Shown in pieces: positions 35,778 through 44,294 of a stretch of 64,000 nt of DNA. A program made the position numbers and the translations under genes. The stretch's first letter is position 1. Each line of letters opens with the position of its first letter. The notes beneath the pieces were generated by a model. It was not told the origin of the DNA. It ran no database searches and was given only the letters and a program-made list of their open reading frames with translations. This stretch comes from Clostridium beijerinckii (lineage in GTDB: Bacteria > Bacillota > Clostridia > Clostridiales > Clostridiaceae). The DNA lies in contig NZ_CP144906.1 of assembly GCF_036699995.1 (NCBI RefSeq), positions 1,612,001 through 1,676,000 of the forward strand. The letters run 5' to 3'.

Positions 35778-37598
35778 ATGAGTATTAAGAGGGAGAATAT
35801 TAAAGTTTATGATATGACATGTACGTCTTGCGAAAATAGAGTGGAAAGAGCTTTAATGAAAATTGATGGAGTTTTAAATGCTATGGCTAGCTACAGTGCA
35901 CAGCAAGTAACTGTTGAATATGATAGCAAGCTTTGCAGTATGGAACAATTAAAAGAAGCTATTAATAAGGCAGGTTATAGTACAAAAAATTCGGTTAGCT
36001 TAAAATTTGCAGGCTTTTTAGTTATAGCAGCAGCAGTCTTACTTCTTGGCAATTCAACAGCAGGATTTGATATGAGTGCTAAGTTGAATAATGCATCTTA
36101 TGTAGTGTTATTTATTGTTGGAATGCTTACATCTATACATTGTGTTGGCATGTGTGGTGGAATAATGCTTACACAAAGTTTATCTAAAAATAGCATTATA
36201 AATGAAAAAGAAAATAAATTTAAATCTTTGAAGCCTTCGATTTTATACAATGCTGGAAGAGTAACCTCATATACAATTATAGGTGGTATTGTAGGTGCGC
36301 TAGGTTCTGTTTTATCGTTATCGCTTAATGTAAAAGCTGGATTGCAAATATTTGCAGGATTATTTATGGTAATAATGGGATTAAATATGACAGGCTTTTC
36401 TTTATTTAGAAAGCTTAATATTAAGCTGCCATGGTCATCTTGCAAAATTAAAAATAAACCTAAGGCTCCGTTTTTAGTTGGGATGTTAAATGGGTTAATG
36501 CCATGCGGTCCACTTCAGACAATGCAGCTTTATGCATTAGGTACTGGAAGTGCTATAAATGGATCAATATCAATGTTTTTATTTTCACTCGGAACAGTTC
36601 CTTTGATGCTTATATTTGGTGCTGTATCAGGTTTATTAAGCAAGGGATATACGAAACAACTTTTAAAATTTAGTGGGATTTTAGTAGTGGTACTTGGATT
36701 AATAATGGGGAATAGGGGATTAGCTCTTGCTGGAGTTGGAATTCCTAATGCTAGCACACTAGCACAAAATCTTTCCGGAGGTGGAGCTCAAGCCGCGCAG
36801 GCCAACATAGGCAAGGCAACGATAGAAAATGGAGTTCAAGTAATTAGAATGACCGCAGATAATAATGGATATACTCCTAATGCATTTTACGTACAGAAAG
36901 ATATGCCAGTTAAGTGGATAATTACAGGGAACCAAATAAATTCTTGTAATAATGCAGTAGTAGTACCATCACTTAACATACAAAAAACATTAAAATCTGG
37001 AGAAAATGTTATAGAATTTACACCTAAAGACGGAGACATAAACTTTAGCTGTTGGATGGGAATGATAAGAGGGATAATTAAAGTTACAGATAATCTTGAT
37101 TCAGTGGATACATCGAAAGCAGATTCATCAATTCCGGCTCCTAGTAATGGTATGAGTTGCTGTACAGGGACTTCAGCAAGTAATACTCCTCAAGCTCCAA
37201 GTATATATGGTGATGATTTAAGTAAAGTTTCTACTGATAGGTTAATTAAAAAAGCTAATATTTCAGGAGACACCCAAAATATAAGTATAAAGGGAACTGG
37301 TTATGAATTTGAACCACTTGTAGCAGTTCTGCAAAAAGGCATAAAGACTAAGCTTTCTGTAGACCTTAATTCCTTTGATAAGGCTGATGGAGTTTTCATA
37401 ATATATGATGCAAATAGTGGAGATGAGGTAACTACTTTTACAGGTAGAAAAGATGTAGTAAATGTGGAATTTAATATAGACAAGAGTGGAACATATCTAA
37501 TTGTTAAAGACAATGTAGTTGCAATGGGAATAGAAGTTACAGATTCATTAAAAACTGTAAATTTAGATGAAGTTCGTAAGAAACTTATAAATGAATAA
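35778..37598 (+). CDS. HMA-TauE/SafE membrane-cupredoxin fusion protein
   Basis: A 606-residue multidomain protein. Residues 1-68 are a heavy-metal-associated domain with YDMTCTSCENRVERAL (Cys15, Cys18). Residues about 74-325 form a six-segment SafE/COG2836-type membrane domain with SIHCVGMCGGIMLTQSL and MLNGLMPCGPLQTM. After it an extracytoplasmic cupredoxin-like domain (about 350-440) contains INSCNNAVVVPSL and FSCWMGMIRG, plausible copper ligands, followed by a Cys-containing linker (MSCCTG) and a second beta domain to the end. It probably handles copper at the membrane. ATG 35778 follows AGGAGGAG. The promoter carries OmpR-type repeats. Confidence 0.85.
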   Translation: MSIKRENIKVYDMTCTSCENRVERALMKIDGVLNAMASYSAQQVTVEYDSKLCSMEQLKEAINKAGYSTKNSVSLKFAGFLVIAAAVLLLGNSTAGFDMSAKLNNASYVVLFIVGMLTSIHCVGMCGGIMLTQSLSKNSIINEKENKFKSLKPSILYNAGRVTSYTIIGGIVGALGSVLSLSLNVKAGLQIFAGLFMVIMGLNMTGFSLFRKLNIKLPWSSCKIKNKPKAPFLVGMLNGLMPCGPLQTMQLYALGTGSAINGSISMFLFSLGTVPLMLIFGAVSGLLSKGYTKQLLKFSGILVVVLGLIMGNRGLALAGVGIPNASTLAQNLSGGGAQAAQANIGKATIENGVQVIRMTADNNGYTPNAFYVQKDMPVKWIITGNQINSCNNAVVVPSLNIQKTLKSGENVIEFTPKDGDINFSCWMGMIRGIIKVTDNLDSVDTSKADSSIPAPSNGMSCCTGTSASNTPQAPSIYGDDLSKVSTDRLIKKANISGDTQNISIKGTGYEFEPLVAVLQKGIKTKLSVDLNSFDKADGVFIIYDANSGDEVTTFTGRKDVVNVEFNIDKSGTYLIVKDNVVAMGIEVTDSLKTVNLDEVRKKLINE

Positions 37599-37616
37599 AG
37601 AATAAATGAGAATTAG

Positions 37617-37656
37617 GGCTGGTATATAGCAAATTAATGTATATCAGTCTTTTTTC
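37617..37656 (+). terminator. rho-independent terminator
   Basis: CTGGTATATA pairs with TGTATATCAG, followed by TCTTTTTTCG. Confidence 0.75.
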
Positions 37657-37709
37657 GTTTAGCTAAGATAAATATTAAAGATATTTATTATAAGCAGATA
37701 ATGCATATT

Positions 37710-37765
37710 TCAATTCACAGTGCACATTTCACAATTCACAACTACGGCTAAAATTCTTGCAATAT
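37710..37765 (+). repeat. short degenerate repeat CAATTCACA
   Basis: CAATTCACAGTGCACATTTC and then ACAATTCACAA occur next to one another, followed by CTACGGCTAAAATTC. This looks like an intergenic repeat family seen in related clostridia, a recollection I cannot verify here. Confidence 0.35.
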
Positions 37766-37947
37766 TTTTAGAATTATGATGAAGAATTATTTTTGTAACA
37801 TATATACAATAAAAAATAAAGAATTTCACAAAATCGACACAATTATGATGTATTATTATTTAACAATTAGGTAAATGAAGTTTATAAAAGGTATTATTGT
37901 TCATAATTAAAGATATTAGTAAGTAACTATGATTTAAGGAGGTTTTT

Positions 37948-39204
37948 ATGAGAAGTAAATTAGTTAAATTTATAATAATTGCAGCTTCAATATTTACATT
38001 AGTTTCTATTTCAGATTACTTACCTAAAAATAATGGCATGAATAGTACGAGTAATAGTGTAAGCAATTTTGTAAGAGCACTAAGAAGCGGTGATTTAGAT
38101 AGCCTTCTAAGTAGTGTGAAAGATATAATAAGTGTCGATAAAAATAATAATAAGCATAACTTAGTGTCACCAAGAGACCTAAAACAATACATTTTAGATG
38201 AAATTGGTGATATAAAAGGGATTAAAATAATCAATGAGCCTAAAATTATAAAAATAATAAAACCAATACAGAAGACTCCAGTAAAAAGTGATTTTAAATT
38301 AGGAGAGATAAATGAAAATACTAATAAAGCTGTAAATGATCCTGGATATAAGTATGAGTGGGATATAAGCTACACAGAGGCAGATAAAGCATGGCCTCTA
38401 ATAAAACAAAAAAGAGGAATTAAAGTAGCAGTTTTAGATACAGGAGTAGATTATACTCATCCAGATTTAAAAAATAGAGTATTAAAGAGCAAGGGATATA
38501 ATTTTGTAGATAATAATTCTGATACTATGGATGACAATGGTCATGGTACTCATGTATCAGGAATAATAGCTGCAAATGCTAACGACAATATTGGTATAGC
38601 AGGAATTGATGGGACATTAGACGTAAAAATAATTCCGATAAAAGTATTAAATAGCAATGGCGAAGGTGAGATAAATGACATAGTTAGGGGGATTAAGTAT
38701 GCTGCAGATAACGGAGCTGATATAATTAATTTGAGTTTTGGAGCTAATGAGAAGAGTAAATCAATTGCAGAAGCAATAAGTTATGCTAAGAGTAAAGCCG
38801 CATTTGTAGTAGCTGCGGCTGGTAATGATAATGAAGATAGTGATAATATCAGTCCAGCTGGAGACGGAGCTTTTACAGTAGCTGCAATGAGTTATAATTA
38901 TAAAAAGGCATCGTTTTCTGATTATGGTAATTGTATAAAGGTTTCAGCGCCAGGAGTGGAAATATTAAGTACAGTTCCAGGGGGGTACGAGGCGTGGGAT
39001 GGAACAAGTATGGCAGCACCAGTAGCAACAGGAATAGCAGCTATGGTTAAAGCAGAGGATCCAAATCTATCTCAAAGTCAGATTGAAGATATTTTAGATA
39101 GTACTGCTAAGGATATTATGTCTAAAGGTAAGGATAAGCAATCAGGATATGGACTTATAGATGCTTATAATGCTATCAAAAAAGTCAAACAATTAGAAAA
39201 GTAA
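37948..39204 (+). CDS. secreted subtilisin-family serine protease (S8)
   Basis: A 418-residue protease with a signal or anchor segment (about residues 7-24), a pro-region to about 130 and a catalytic domain with the complete triad: Asp164 in VAVLDTGVDYTHP, His199 in DDNGHGTHVSGI and Ser354 in DGTSMAAPVATG. It would be exported and autoprocessed. ATG 37948 follows AAGGAGG. Functions of such proteases include nutrient release or processing of spore or envelope proteins; no specific substrate is suggested by the neighbours. Confidence 0.93.
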   Translation: MRSKLVKFIIIAASIFTLVSISDYLPKNNGMNSTSNSVSNFVRALRSGDLDSLLSSVKDIISVDKNNNKHNLVSPRDLKQYILDEIGDIKGIKIINEPKIIKIIKPIQKTPVKSDFKLGEINENTNKAVNDPGYKYEWDISYTEADKAWPLIKQKRGIKVAVLDTGVDYTHPDLKNRVLKSKGYNFVDNNSDTMDDNGHGTHVSGIIAANANDNIGIAGIDGTLDVKIIPIKVLNSNGEGEINDIVRGIKYAADNGADIINLSFGANEKSKSIAEAISYAKSKAAFVVAAAGNDNEDSDNISPAGDGAFTVAAMSYNYKKASFSDYGNCIKVSAPGVEILSTVPGGYEAWDGTSMAAPVATGIAAMVKAEDPNLSQSQIEDILDSTAKDIMSKGKDKQSGYGLIDAYNAIKKVKQLEK

Positions 39205-39209
39205 TATAG

Positions 39210-39383
39210 ATGAAGTTAATGAGGGTATTAATGATGATTATGATGTTTAAGGGTGGTAAAAATGAAAAGTGCTGTGAAAGAAATGAAGAAGTTGACAATA
39301 ATCCTAAAACAATAGAGTGGGTTACATCTTTTATAGGGAAATTATATTTAAAGAAGTTAATAAATAATTTATATAATGGTTAG
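39210..39383 (+). CDS. possible small protein, weak
   Basis: A 57-codon frame, MKLMRVLMMIMMFKGGKNEK and further, ending at TAG 39381-39383. The Met-rich start and two adjacent cysteines are visible, but the ribosome site is poor and the 3' end lies inside a terminator hairpin, so it may be fortuitous. Confidence 0.2.
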   Translation: MKLMRVLMMIMMFKGGKNEKCCERNEEVDNNPKTIEWVTSFIGKLYLKKLINNLYNG

Positions 39384-39394
39384 CTTCTTTTTTG
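39350..39394 (+). terminator. rho-independent terminator after the subtilisin gene
   Basis: AAGAAGTTAA (39351-39360) pairs with TTAGCTTCTTTT (from 39380), then T-run. Confidence 0.7.
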
Positions 39395-39456
39395 TTTCAT
39401 GACAAAATATAAATTGTAATCATACTATATATTAAAAAGTTTTAGGAGAAAAATCA

Positions 39457-40686
39457 ATGAATGATGCTTTGAAAAGTTGTCCTTTTACACTAAATACTAC
39501 TAGAATTTGTGCTGATGATGAATTAGATACTTCTATAGAAATATCTAAAATTGGTTTTAATAATATGAAACCCAATGCTGTCATTTTAGTCAATAAAGAT
39601 GAAGTTTTTGATGGAATTGCAGCAACATCCTTAGTCCATTTTCCAATTAATGCATCACTTTTGTTTACTGATGGTAATAGTTTAAATGAAAAAACCTTAG
39701 GAGAAATTGAGAGATTATCGCCTAAGGGGTATAATGGAGTACAAGTAATTTTAGTCGGTAATATTTCTAAAAATGTATCTTTTGCATTAAACGATCATGG
39801 TTATACAACAAAGCATATATCAGGTCGTAATTATTACGAGACTGCATGCATAATACCTAGGATAAGAAAAGAATTTAATAATATTCTTATAATTTCAGGG
39901 GAAGATTATTCAGAAGGAATTATTGCGGGGTATTGGTCTGCACATCATGGAGATCCTATTCTATTTGTACAAAGAAATAGAATTCCTAATTGTACTATTG
40001 ATATAATCAAGAAAATGAATGATATTAATATTTATATAATTGGTTCAACTAAAACAATATCAAAAGATGTTGAATACTATTTATCAGGATTAGATAATGT
40101 TAAAAAGGTAGACAGAATAGGTGGTGAAAATCCTTACGAAATAGCAGTAAATTTTTCTAGATATAATGATACGAAAACTGATTTTGGATGGGGACGAAAT
40201 TATAGAGGAGGTCATGCTTTTACATTTGGACAGCTTAATGAGCCAATGAAAATTATAGCTAGTGTAGTACTTGCTCATATGGGAAAACATACTCCCCTTC
40301 TTTTAATCGAAAAAGATAAAATACCGGAAGTGGTAAATAGATATATTAATTTAATTAAACCTATACAGCCAAAAGGAATGCCAAGGCCTCCATTTATGCA
40401 CGGTTTTATATTAGGGGATGTTTCAAATATAAGTTATAAAGCACAAAAAATAGTTGAAGGAATGCTTTCTATTGATCAGCACATGATGAATAATGAAAAT
40501 ATGGAAGATATGACGGGGACAATGAAAGATGATGTTATGAATTTTAGTAAAGAAAATATGGCGATGAATAATGGAATGCAAGAGATGAATGAAAATATAA
40601 AACATGATTCTATATATGGTAAGGATTATATATTTGAATGGAGGAATTTGGGCTATAGAAAAGTTAATGCAGATGAAATACTATAA
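39457..40686 (+). CDS. cell-wall-binding repeat 2 (CWB2)-like protein without signal peptide
   Basis: A 409-residue protein with repeated CWB2-type units: NAVILVNKDEVFDGIAATSL, VILVGNISKNVSFALNDHGY, ILIISGEDYSEGIIAGYWSA, IYIIGSTKTISKDVEYYLSG with the RIGGENPYEIAV motif. CWB2 modules normally anchor surface proteins to the wall, yet no N-terminal signal or membrane segment is visible. Residues about 348-392 are unusually methionine-rich (MMNNENMEDMTGTM, ENMAMNNGMQEMNENI), suggesting an inserted metal-binding or flexible segment. ATG 39457 follows TAGGAG. Localisation is uncertain. Confidence 0.75.
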   Translation: MNDALKSCPFTLNTTRICADDELDTSIEISKIGFNNMKPNAVILVNKDEVFDGIAATSLVHFPINASLLFTDGNSLNEKTLGEIERLSPKGYNGVQVILVGNISKNVSFALNDHGYTTKHISGRNYYETACIIPRIRKEFNNILIISGEDYSEGIIAGYWSAHHGDPILFVQRNRIPNCTIDIIKKMNDINIYIIGSTKTISKDVEYYLSGLDNVKKVDRIGGENPYEIAVNFSRYNDTKTDFGWGRNYRGGHAFTFGQLNEPMKIIASVVLAHMGKHTPLLLIEKDKIPEVVNRYINLIKPIQPKGMPRPPFMHGFILGDVSNISYKAQKIVEGMLSIDQHMMNNENMEDMTGTMKDDVMNFSKENMAMNNGMQEMNENIKHDSIYGKDYIFEWRNLGYRKVNADEIL

Positions 40687-40759
40687 TTTTATTCTTTAAA
40701 TTATCACAATCTTTCTTATTCTTGAATAGAATAATATTTGGAAGGAGATGGTTTAAAGA

Positions 40760-41116
40760 ATGGATGTAGAAAAAGATAACTACAGAGATTTAAGAGACCT
40801 ATATGATAATTGCAAAAAATACATGTATTACCGAGCAACTTTAATAATGACAGATGGAAGTACATTTGATGGAATTGTTGAAAATGTAGATGGAGATAAT
40901 GTTTCAGTATTGATTGGTGAAGATGTAACAGAGAAAGAGGATGAGGGAAACTCTAATCAGCAAAGGCAATATGGAAGATACGGTTATAAGCCTAGATTTA
41001 GACGTTACAGACGTAGAAATTTCCCACTTGCTTCTTTGGCGGAAATAGCTTTGTTACCTTATATAGCTCCGCCAGTACCTTATCCTTATTATCCGTACCC
41101 TTACTATCCTTATTAG
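40760..41116 (+). CDS. Sm-like small protein with basic patch and Tyr/Pro tail
   Basis: A 118-residue protein. Residues 20-52 (MYYRATLIMTDGSTFDGIVE, then NVDGDNVSVLIG) look like an Sm/Lsm-type strand pair as in Hfq-like or YlxS-like small beta barrels. An acidic stretch, a strongly basic segment (RFRRYRRRNF) and a C-terminus of alternating Tyr and Pro (VPYPYYPYPYYPY) follow. Such a tail is reminiscent of clostridial spore-coat or cell-surface proteins. ATG 40760 follows GGAAGGAGATGG. Function unknown; no family recognised. Confidence 0.65.
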   Translation: MDVEKDNYRDLRDLYDNCKKYMYYRATLIMTDGSTFDGIVENVDGDNVSVLIGEDVTEKEDEGNSNQQRQYGRYGYKPRFRRYRRRNFPLASLAEIALLPYIAPPVPYPYYPYPYYPY

Positions 41117-41193
41117 AGATATACTTAAAGAAAAAGCCTGATAGATAAAATATATGATCTTGTTAGAAACAAGTGTATTTATAATATTTTGTA

Positions 41194-41226
41194 GGCAATT
41201 GTTTAATAAGAACAATTGCCATTTGT
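41194..41226 (+). terminator. hairpin terminator, weak T-run
   Basis: GGCAATTGTT (41194-41203) and AACAATTGCC (41211-41220) are perfectly complementary, followed by ATTTG only. Confidence 0.55.
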
Positions 41227-41304
41227 ACTAATAAGCATAATGCATGATTCTACAAATCTCTATATTTTCAAAAATCATTATAACCATCAGATTTATTTAA
41301 AAAA

Positions 41305-41337
41305 TGAGCTAAATAAATAGTTTAACGTGAACTATTT
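41305..41337 (-). terminator. terminator of the LacI-family gene
   Basis: On the minus strand AAATAGTT and AACTATTT form a hairpin over about five bases, followed by ATTTAGC. The palindrome spans 41316-41336. Confidence 0.5.
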
Positions 41338-41358
41338 GATGTTTTCTAAGTTTGTTAG

Positions 41359-42393
41359 TTATTTTAAATTAGATAATTGTCCAACAGATTGACGTTCGAC
41401 TAGTTCTACATCTAAAGTTATTTTGTTGTTTGATACAGAACCCTTTTCTATATACTCTATGAGTAGATTTACAGCTTTTGTTGCTTTTGACTCTATATCT
41501 TGAGAAATAGTAGTAAGTTTTGGCGTAACATAAACTGATGGTAGAAGATTATCAAAACCAATAACTGATAAATCGTTAGGAACAATTTTTCCGTTTAATT
41601 TAGCACCTTCAATTATACCAATTCCCATAATATCAGCCGTTGTAAATACAGCAGTAACATCAAATTCTTTATTACATATAGACCTGCCTAAATTAATACC
41701 AACTTCGTAGTTAGGCTCTACATCGACTATGAGACTTTCATTAAACTCAATATTAGATTCTAATAAAGCATCTTTATAGCCTTCAAGTCTTTTTATAATC
41801 TGAGGAATTGGAACACCATCTTTATGACATGGCCCTGCAAATAGAATTTTCCTATGTCCATTGTTTATAAGATAGCGAGTAGCTATGTAGCCGCCTTTAT
41901 AATCATTTATACCTACACTTATTATGTTATCAATTTTTGAATAACTATCTAGAAATACCATTGGAAGTTTATTTTCTTTTAATATTGAATAGATAAGATT
42001 GTCATAGTCAGGCATTAAAAATATAGCACCATCCATATTCCAATTTTTAAGCAATGCAGATATATCTGAAACATCCTTAACTGAGCGGACCATTAAATAG
42101 TATCCGTTTTCACGAACTACATTTTGTATAATGCCAAATAATTCACTAATATAAGGATCTTTAAACAAATTATTAAACGAACCCTTAATGGGAACTATAA
42201 CTCCTATAATTTTAGAGGATTTAGCTGTCAAGCTTCGTGCAGTTAGATTAGGAACATAATTATATTTTTGTATTATCTTTTCTATTTTTTCTATAGTCTT
42301 TTTTGATACTTTTGAATGATTTCCATTTATTACATTTGATACTGTCATGATACTGACACCAGCTTCAGCTGCGATATCTTTTAGTGTAACCAT
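41359..42393 (-). CDS. LacI family transcriptional regulator of the alpha-glucoside locus
   Basis: A 344-residue regulator with the N-terminal helix-turn-helix VTLKDIAAEAGVSIMTVSNV and hinge YNYVPNLTARSL, followed by a periplasmic-binding-protein-like effector domain (IIGVIVPIKGSFNNLF, LSVIGFDNLLPSVYVTPKLT). ATG 42393 follows AGGAGG. It is divergent from the sugar-uptake operon and very likely controls it in response to maltose, isomaltose or a related sugar. A palindrome at 42748-42761 just after the operon start is its probable operator. Confidence 0.92.
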   Translation of the reverse strand: MVTLKDIAAEAGVSIMTVSNVINGNHSKVSKKTIEKIEKIIQKYNYVPNLTARSLTAKSSKIIGVIVPIKGSFNNLFKDPYISELFGIIQNVVRENGYYLMVRSVKDVSDISALLKNWNMDGAIFLMPDYDNLIYSILKENKLPMVFLDSYSKIDNIISVGINDYKGGYIATRYLINNGHRKILFAGPCHKDGVPIPQIIKRLEGYKDALLESNIEFNESLIVDVEPNYEVGINLGRSICNKEFDVTAVFTTADIMGIGIIEGAKLNGKIVPNDLSVIGFDNLLPSVYVTPKLTTISQDIESKATKAVNLLIEYIEKGSVSNNKITLDVELVERQSVGQLSNLK

Positions 42394-42709
42394 AATTGCC
42401 TCCTAGTTTACCGATATACTATTATGAAGATAAGTGTATATAGATAATATTAATATATATTACATATTATTGCAATGAGACCATATGCATTAATCATAAG
42501 AATTAACGTATGGAAAAGATACTTTATGACCTTTCAGTATAAGAAAAGTAAAGTATTTAGAGTAGGTTTAATCACTAGGTTTACTAGACATTAAATACTT
42601 GAATAAACAAAAGAAAAGTACTAAGAATTTTTAAGTTATTAAATTAGCTAGATATAATAGTAAATATAAAAAATGTAGATAATTGAGGTAAAAATGCTTA
42701 TGAAAACGA

Positions 42710-42761
42710 TTGACAGAAAAAAGAAACAATGTTAATCTTATGATATAGTTTAGCGTTAAAC
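42710..42761 (+). promoter_or_regulatory. promoter and LacI-type operator of the alpha-glucoside operon
   Basis: TTGACA (42710-42715), 17 bases, TAATCT (42733-42738), start near 42745. GTTTAGCGTTAAAC (42748-42761) is palindromic with arms GTTTA/TAAAC and lies directly downstream of the start. The sequence TGAAAACGATTGACA at 42701-42715 resembles a CcpA cre site but departs from the consensus. Confidence 0.65.
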
Positions 42762-42839
42762 ATAATGACTCGAAGATAGGCATAATAATATAAATATAAA
42801 TCATATTAATCTAAATAAATGTATATGAGGTGAAAAGAT

Positions 42840-44132
42840 ATGAGGAAAAAAGTGTTAGCAGCATTACTTGCAAGTACTATGGTAATTGGTTCTTTATCAG
42901 GCTGTGGAAGTAGCTCGAGTCAAGCTGGTTCTGATTCTAAAACATCAACTGGGAATAGTGAAGCAATTCGCTTCGTAAATACGAAAATTGAAATTGACAA
43001 GCCACTAAAAGAATTTGCAAAAAAATATCAAGAGAAAACTGGACAAGAGGTAGATATTGAATCTCTTGGAGGTGGAGTAGATGTTAATGGACAGTTAAAG
43101 AATTATTTAGCAGCAGGAAATATGCCAGATATATATGCGTTTGGACCAGATTCGTATGTTTCATTTAAAGATTATTTAACAGATTTAAGTGATCAAGAAT
43201 GGGTAAAAGATACTGATTTTGCATTTAAGGGTGATGACGGTAAGGTGTATGGATTTCCATTTGCTATTGAAGGTATTGGATTAGTTTATAATGCAGATAT
43301 ATTGAAGAAGGCTGGAATTGATCCAAAGACTTTAACAAACATCAATGCTTATAAAGAAGCGTTCAAAAAAATTGATGGAATGAAAGAGCAACTAGGTATT
43401 CAAGCGGTTGCATCAGTAGCAGCAGAATCAGGACAGATGTACTGGTCAACTGGTAATCATATTATGGGTGCTTATTTATCAGAAGGACTAGATAGAAAAG
43501 ATAAAAAGTATATTGATATGTTGAATAAAGGACAATTAGACGATGATCGTTTTGGGGAATTTGCTGACTATGTAAAATTATTATTTGATTATGCAGACAA
43601 GACTGTTTTAATATCAGGTACTTACGATGATCAGTTAGCATTATGGGCAAAGGGAAAAACTGCTTTTATTACTCAAGGAAATTGGATAGATCCTTCTTTA
43701 GCAACATATGATGTGAAGTTTGATTGCGGAATTGCGCCACCAGCATTTACTACAAAAGATACACCAGGTATTTTAGCAGATTCACCAGCTTATTGGGGAA
43801 TTTATAAAGATAGTAAAAAAATAGATGCGTGCAAAGAATTTCTTAAAGCTTTTGTCTCTACAGAAGAAGGCCAAAAATGTTTGATAAAAGATAGTGGAAT
43901 GGTTTCGCCATTTAAGACAAGCACTATTGAACCAGACTTACCTCTAGCAAAGAGTGAGAGCAATTATATTAAAAATAATCAAACTTATGCATGGGATTGG
44001 ACACATATGAAAGATGGTATTGCAATGAATTCTACAGGACCTGTTTTTGAATTATATGCTAAAGGCCAATTAGATAAAGATGGATTTACAAAAGCAATGA
44101 AGAAAGCAGTTTCAGATTATATGGCAAAATAA
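42840..44132 (+). CDS. extracellular sugar-binding lipoprotein of an ABC transporter
   Basis: A 430-residue substrate-binding protein with a lipoprotein signal ending in the lipobox SGCG (Cys22) after VLAALLASTMVIGSLS. The mature part fits family 1 sugar-binding proteins (LGGGVDVNGQLKNYLAAGNM; IYAFGPDSY; GKVYGFPFAIEGIGLVYNAD). It delivers a sugar, probably an alpha-glucoside, to the two permeases encoded next. It is separated from the permease genes by a perfect hairpin that may lower downstream expression. The cognate ATPase is not in the locus; a shared MsmK-type ATPase is likely. Confidence 0.92.
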   Translation: MRKKVLAALLASTMVIGSLSGCGSSSSQAGSDSKTSTGNSEAIRFVNTKIEIDKPLKEFAKKYQEKTGQEVDIESLGGGVDVNGQLKNYLAAGNMPDIYAFGPDSYVSFKDYLTDLSDQEWVKDTDFAFKGDDGKVYGFPFAIEGIGLVYNADILKKAGIDPKTLTNINAYKEAFKKIDGMKEQLGIQAVASVAAESGQMYWSTGNHIMGAYLSEGLDRKDKKYIDMLNKGQLDDDRFGEFADYVKLLFDYADKTVLISGTYDDQLALWAKGKTAFITQGNWIDPSLATYDVKFDCGIAPPAFTTKDTPGILADSPAYWGIYKDSKKIDACKEFLKAFVSTEEGQKCLIKDSGMVSPFKTSTIEPDLPLAKSESNYIKNNQTYAWDWTHMKDGIAMNSTGPVFELYAKGQLDKDGFTKAMKKAVSDYMAK

Positions 44133-44148
44133 TAACTGTAGTATAAAT

Positions 44149-44183
44149 TAATATAGGTTACTTACAAATAGAGTAACCTATAT
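44149..44183 (+). terminator. intra-operon hairpin after the binding-protein gene
   Basis: AATATAGGTTACT and AGTAACCTATATT are exact complements over an 8-base loop, with no T-run. Such hairpins commonly act as partial terminators or protect the upstream mRNA, giving excess binding protein. Confidence 0.6.
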
Positions 44184-44294
44184 TAATTGCATTTTTGTAC
44201 ATGTGAAATATTAAAAGGGGGGAAAGCATAAGCGCAAAGTATGGGCAATTACAACAATGATTATAATAATCACTCAAGTTTAGGAGGAAAAAGC

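Noticed and set aside
42701..42715. CcpA cre site overlapping the -35 of the sugar operon
   Set aside because: TGAAAACGATTGACA resembles a cre site, but the 3' half departs from TGWAANCGNTNWCA at two or more conserved positions, so it was not listed as its own feature.
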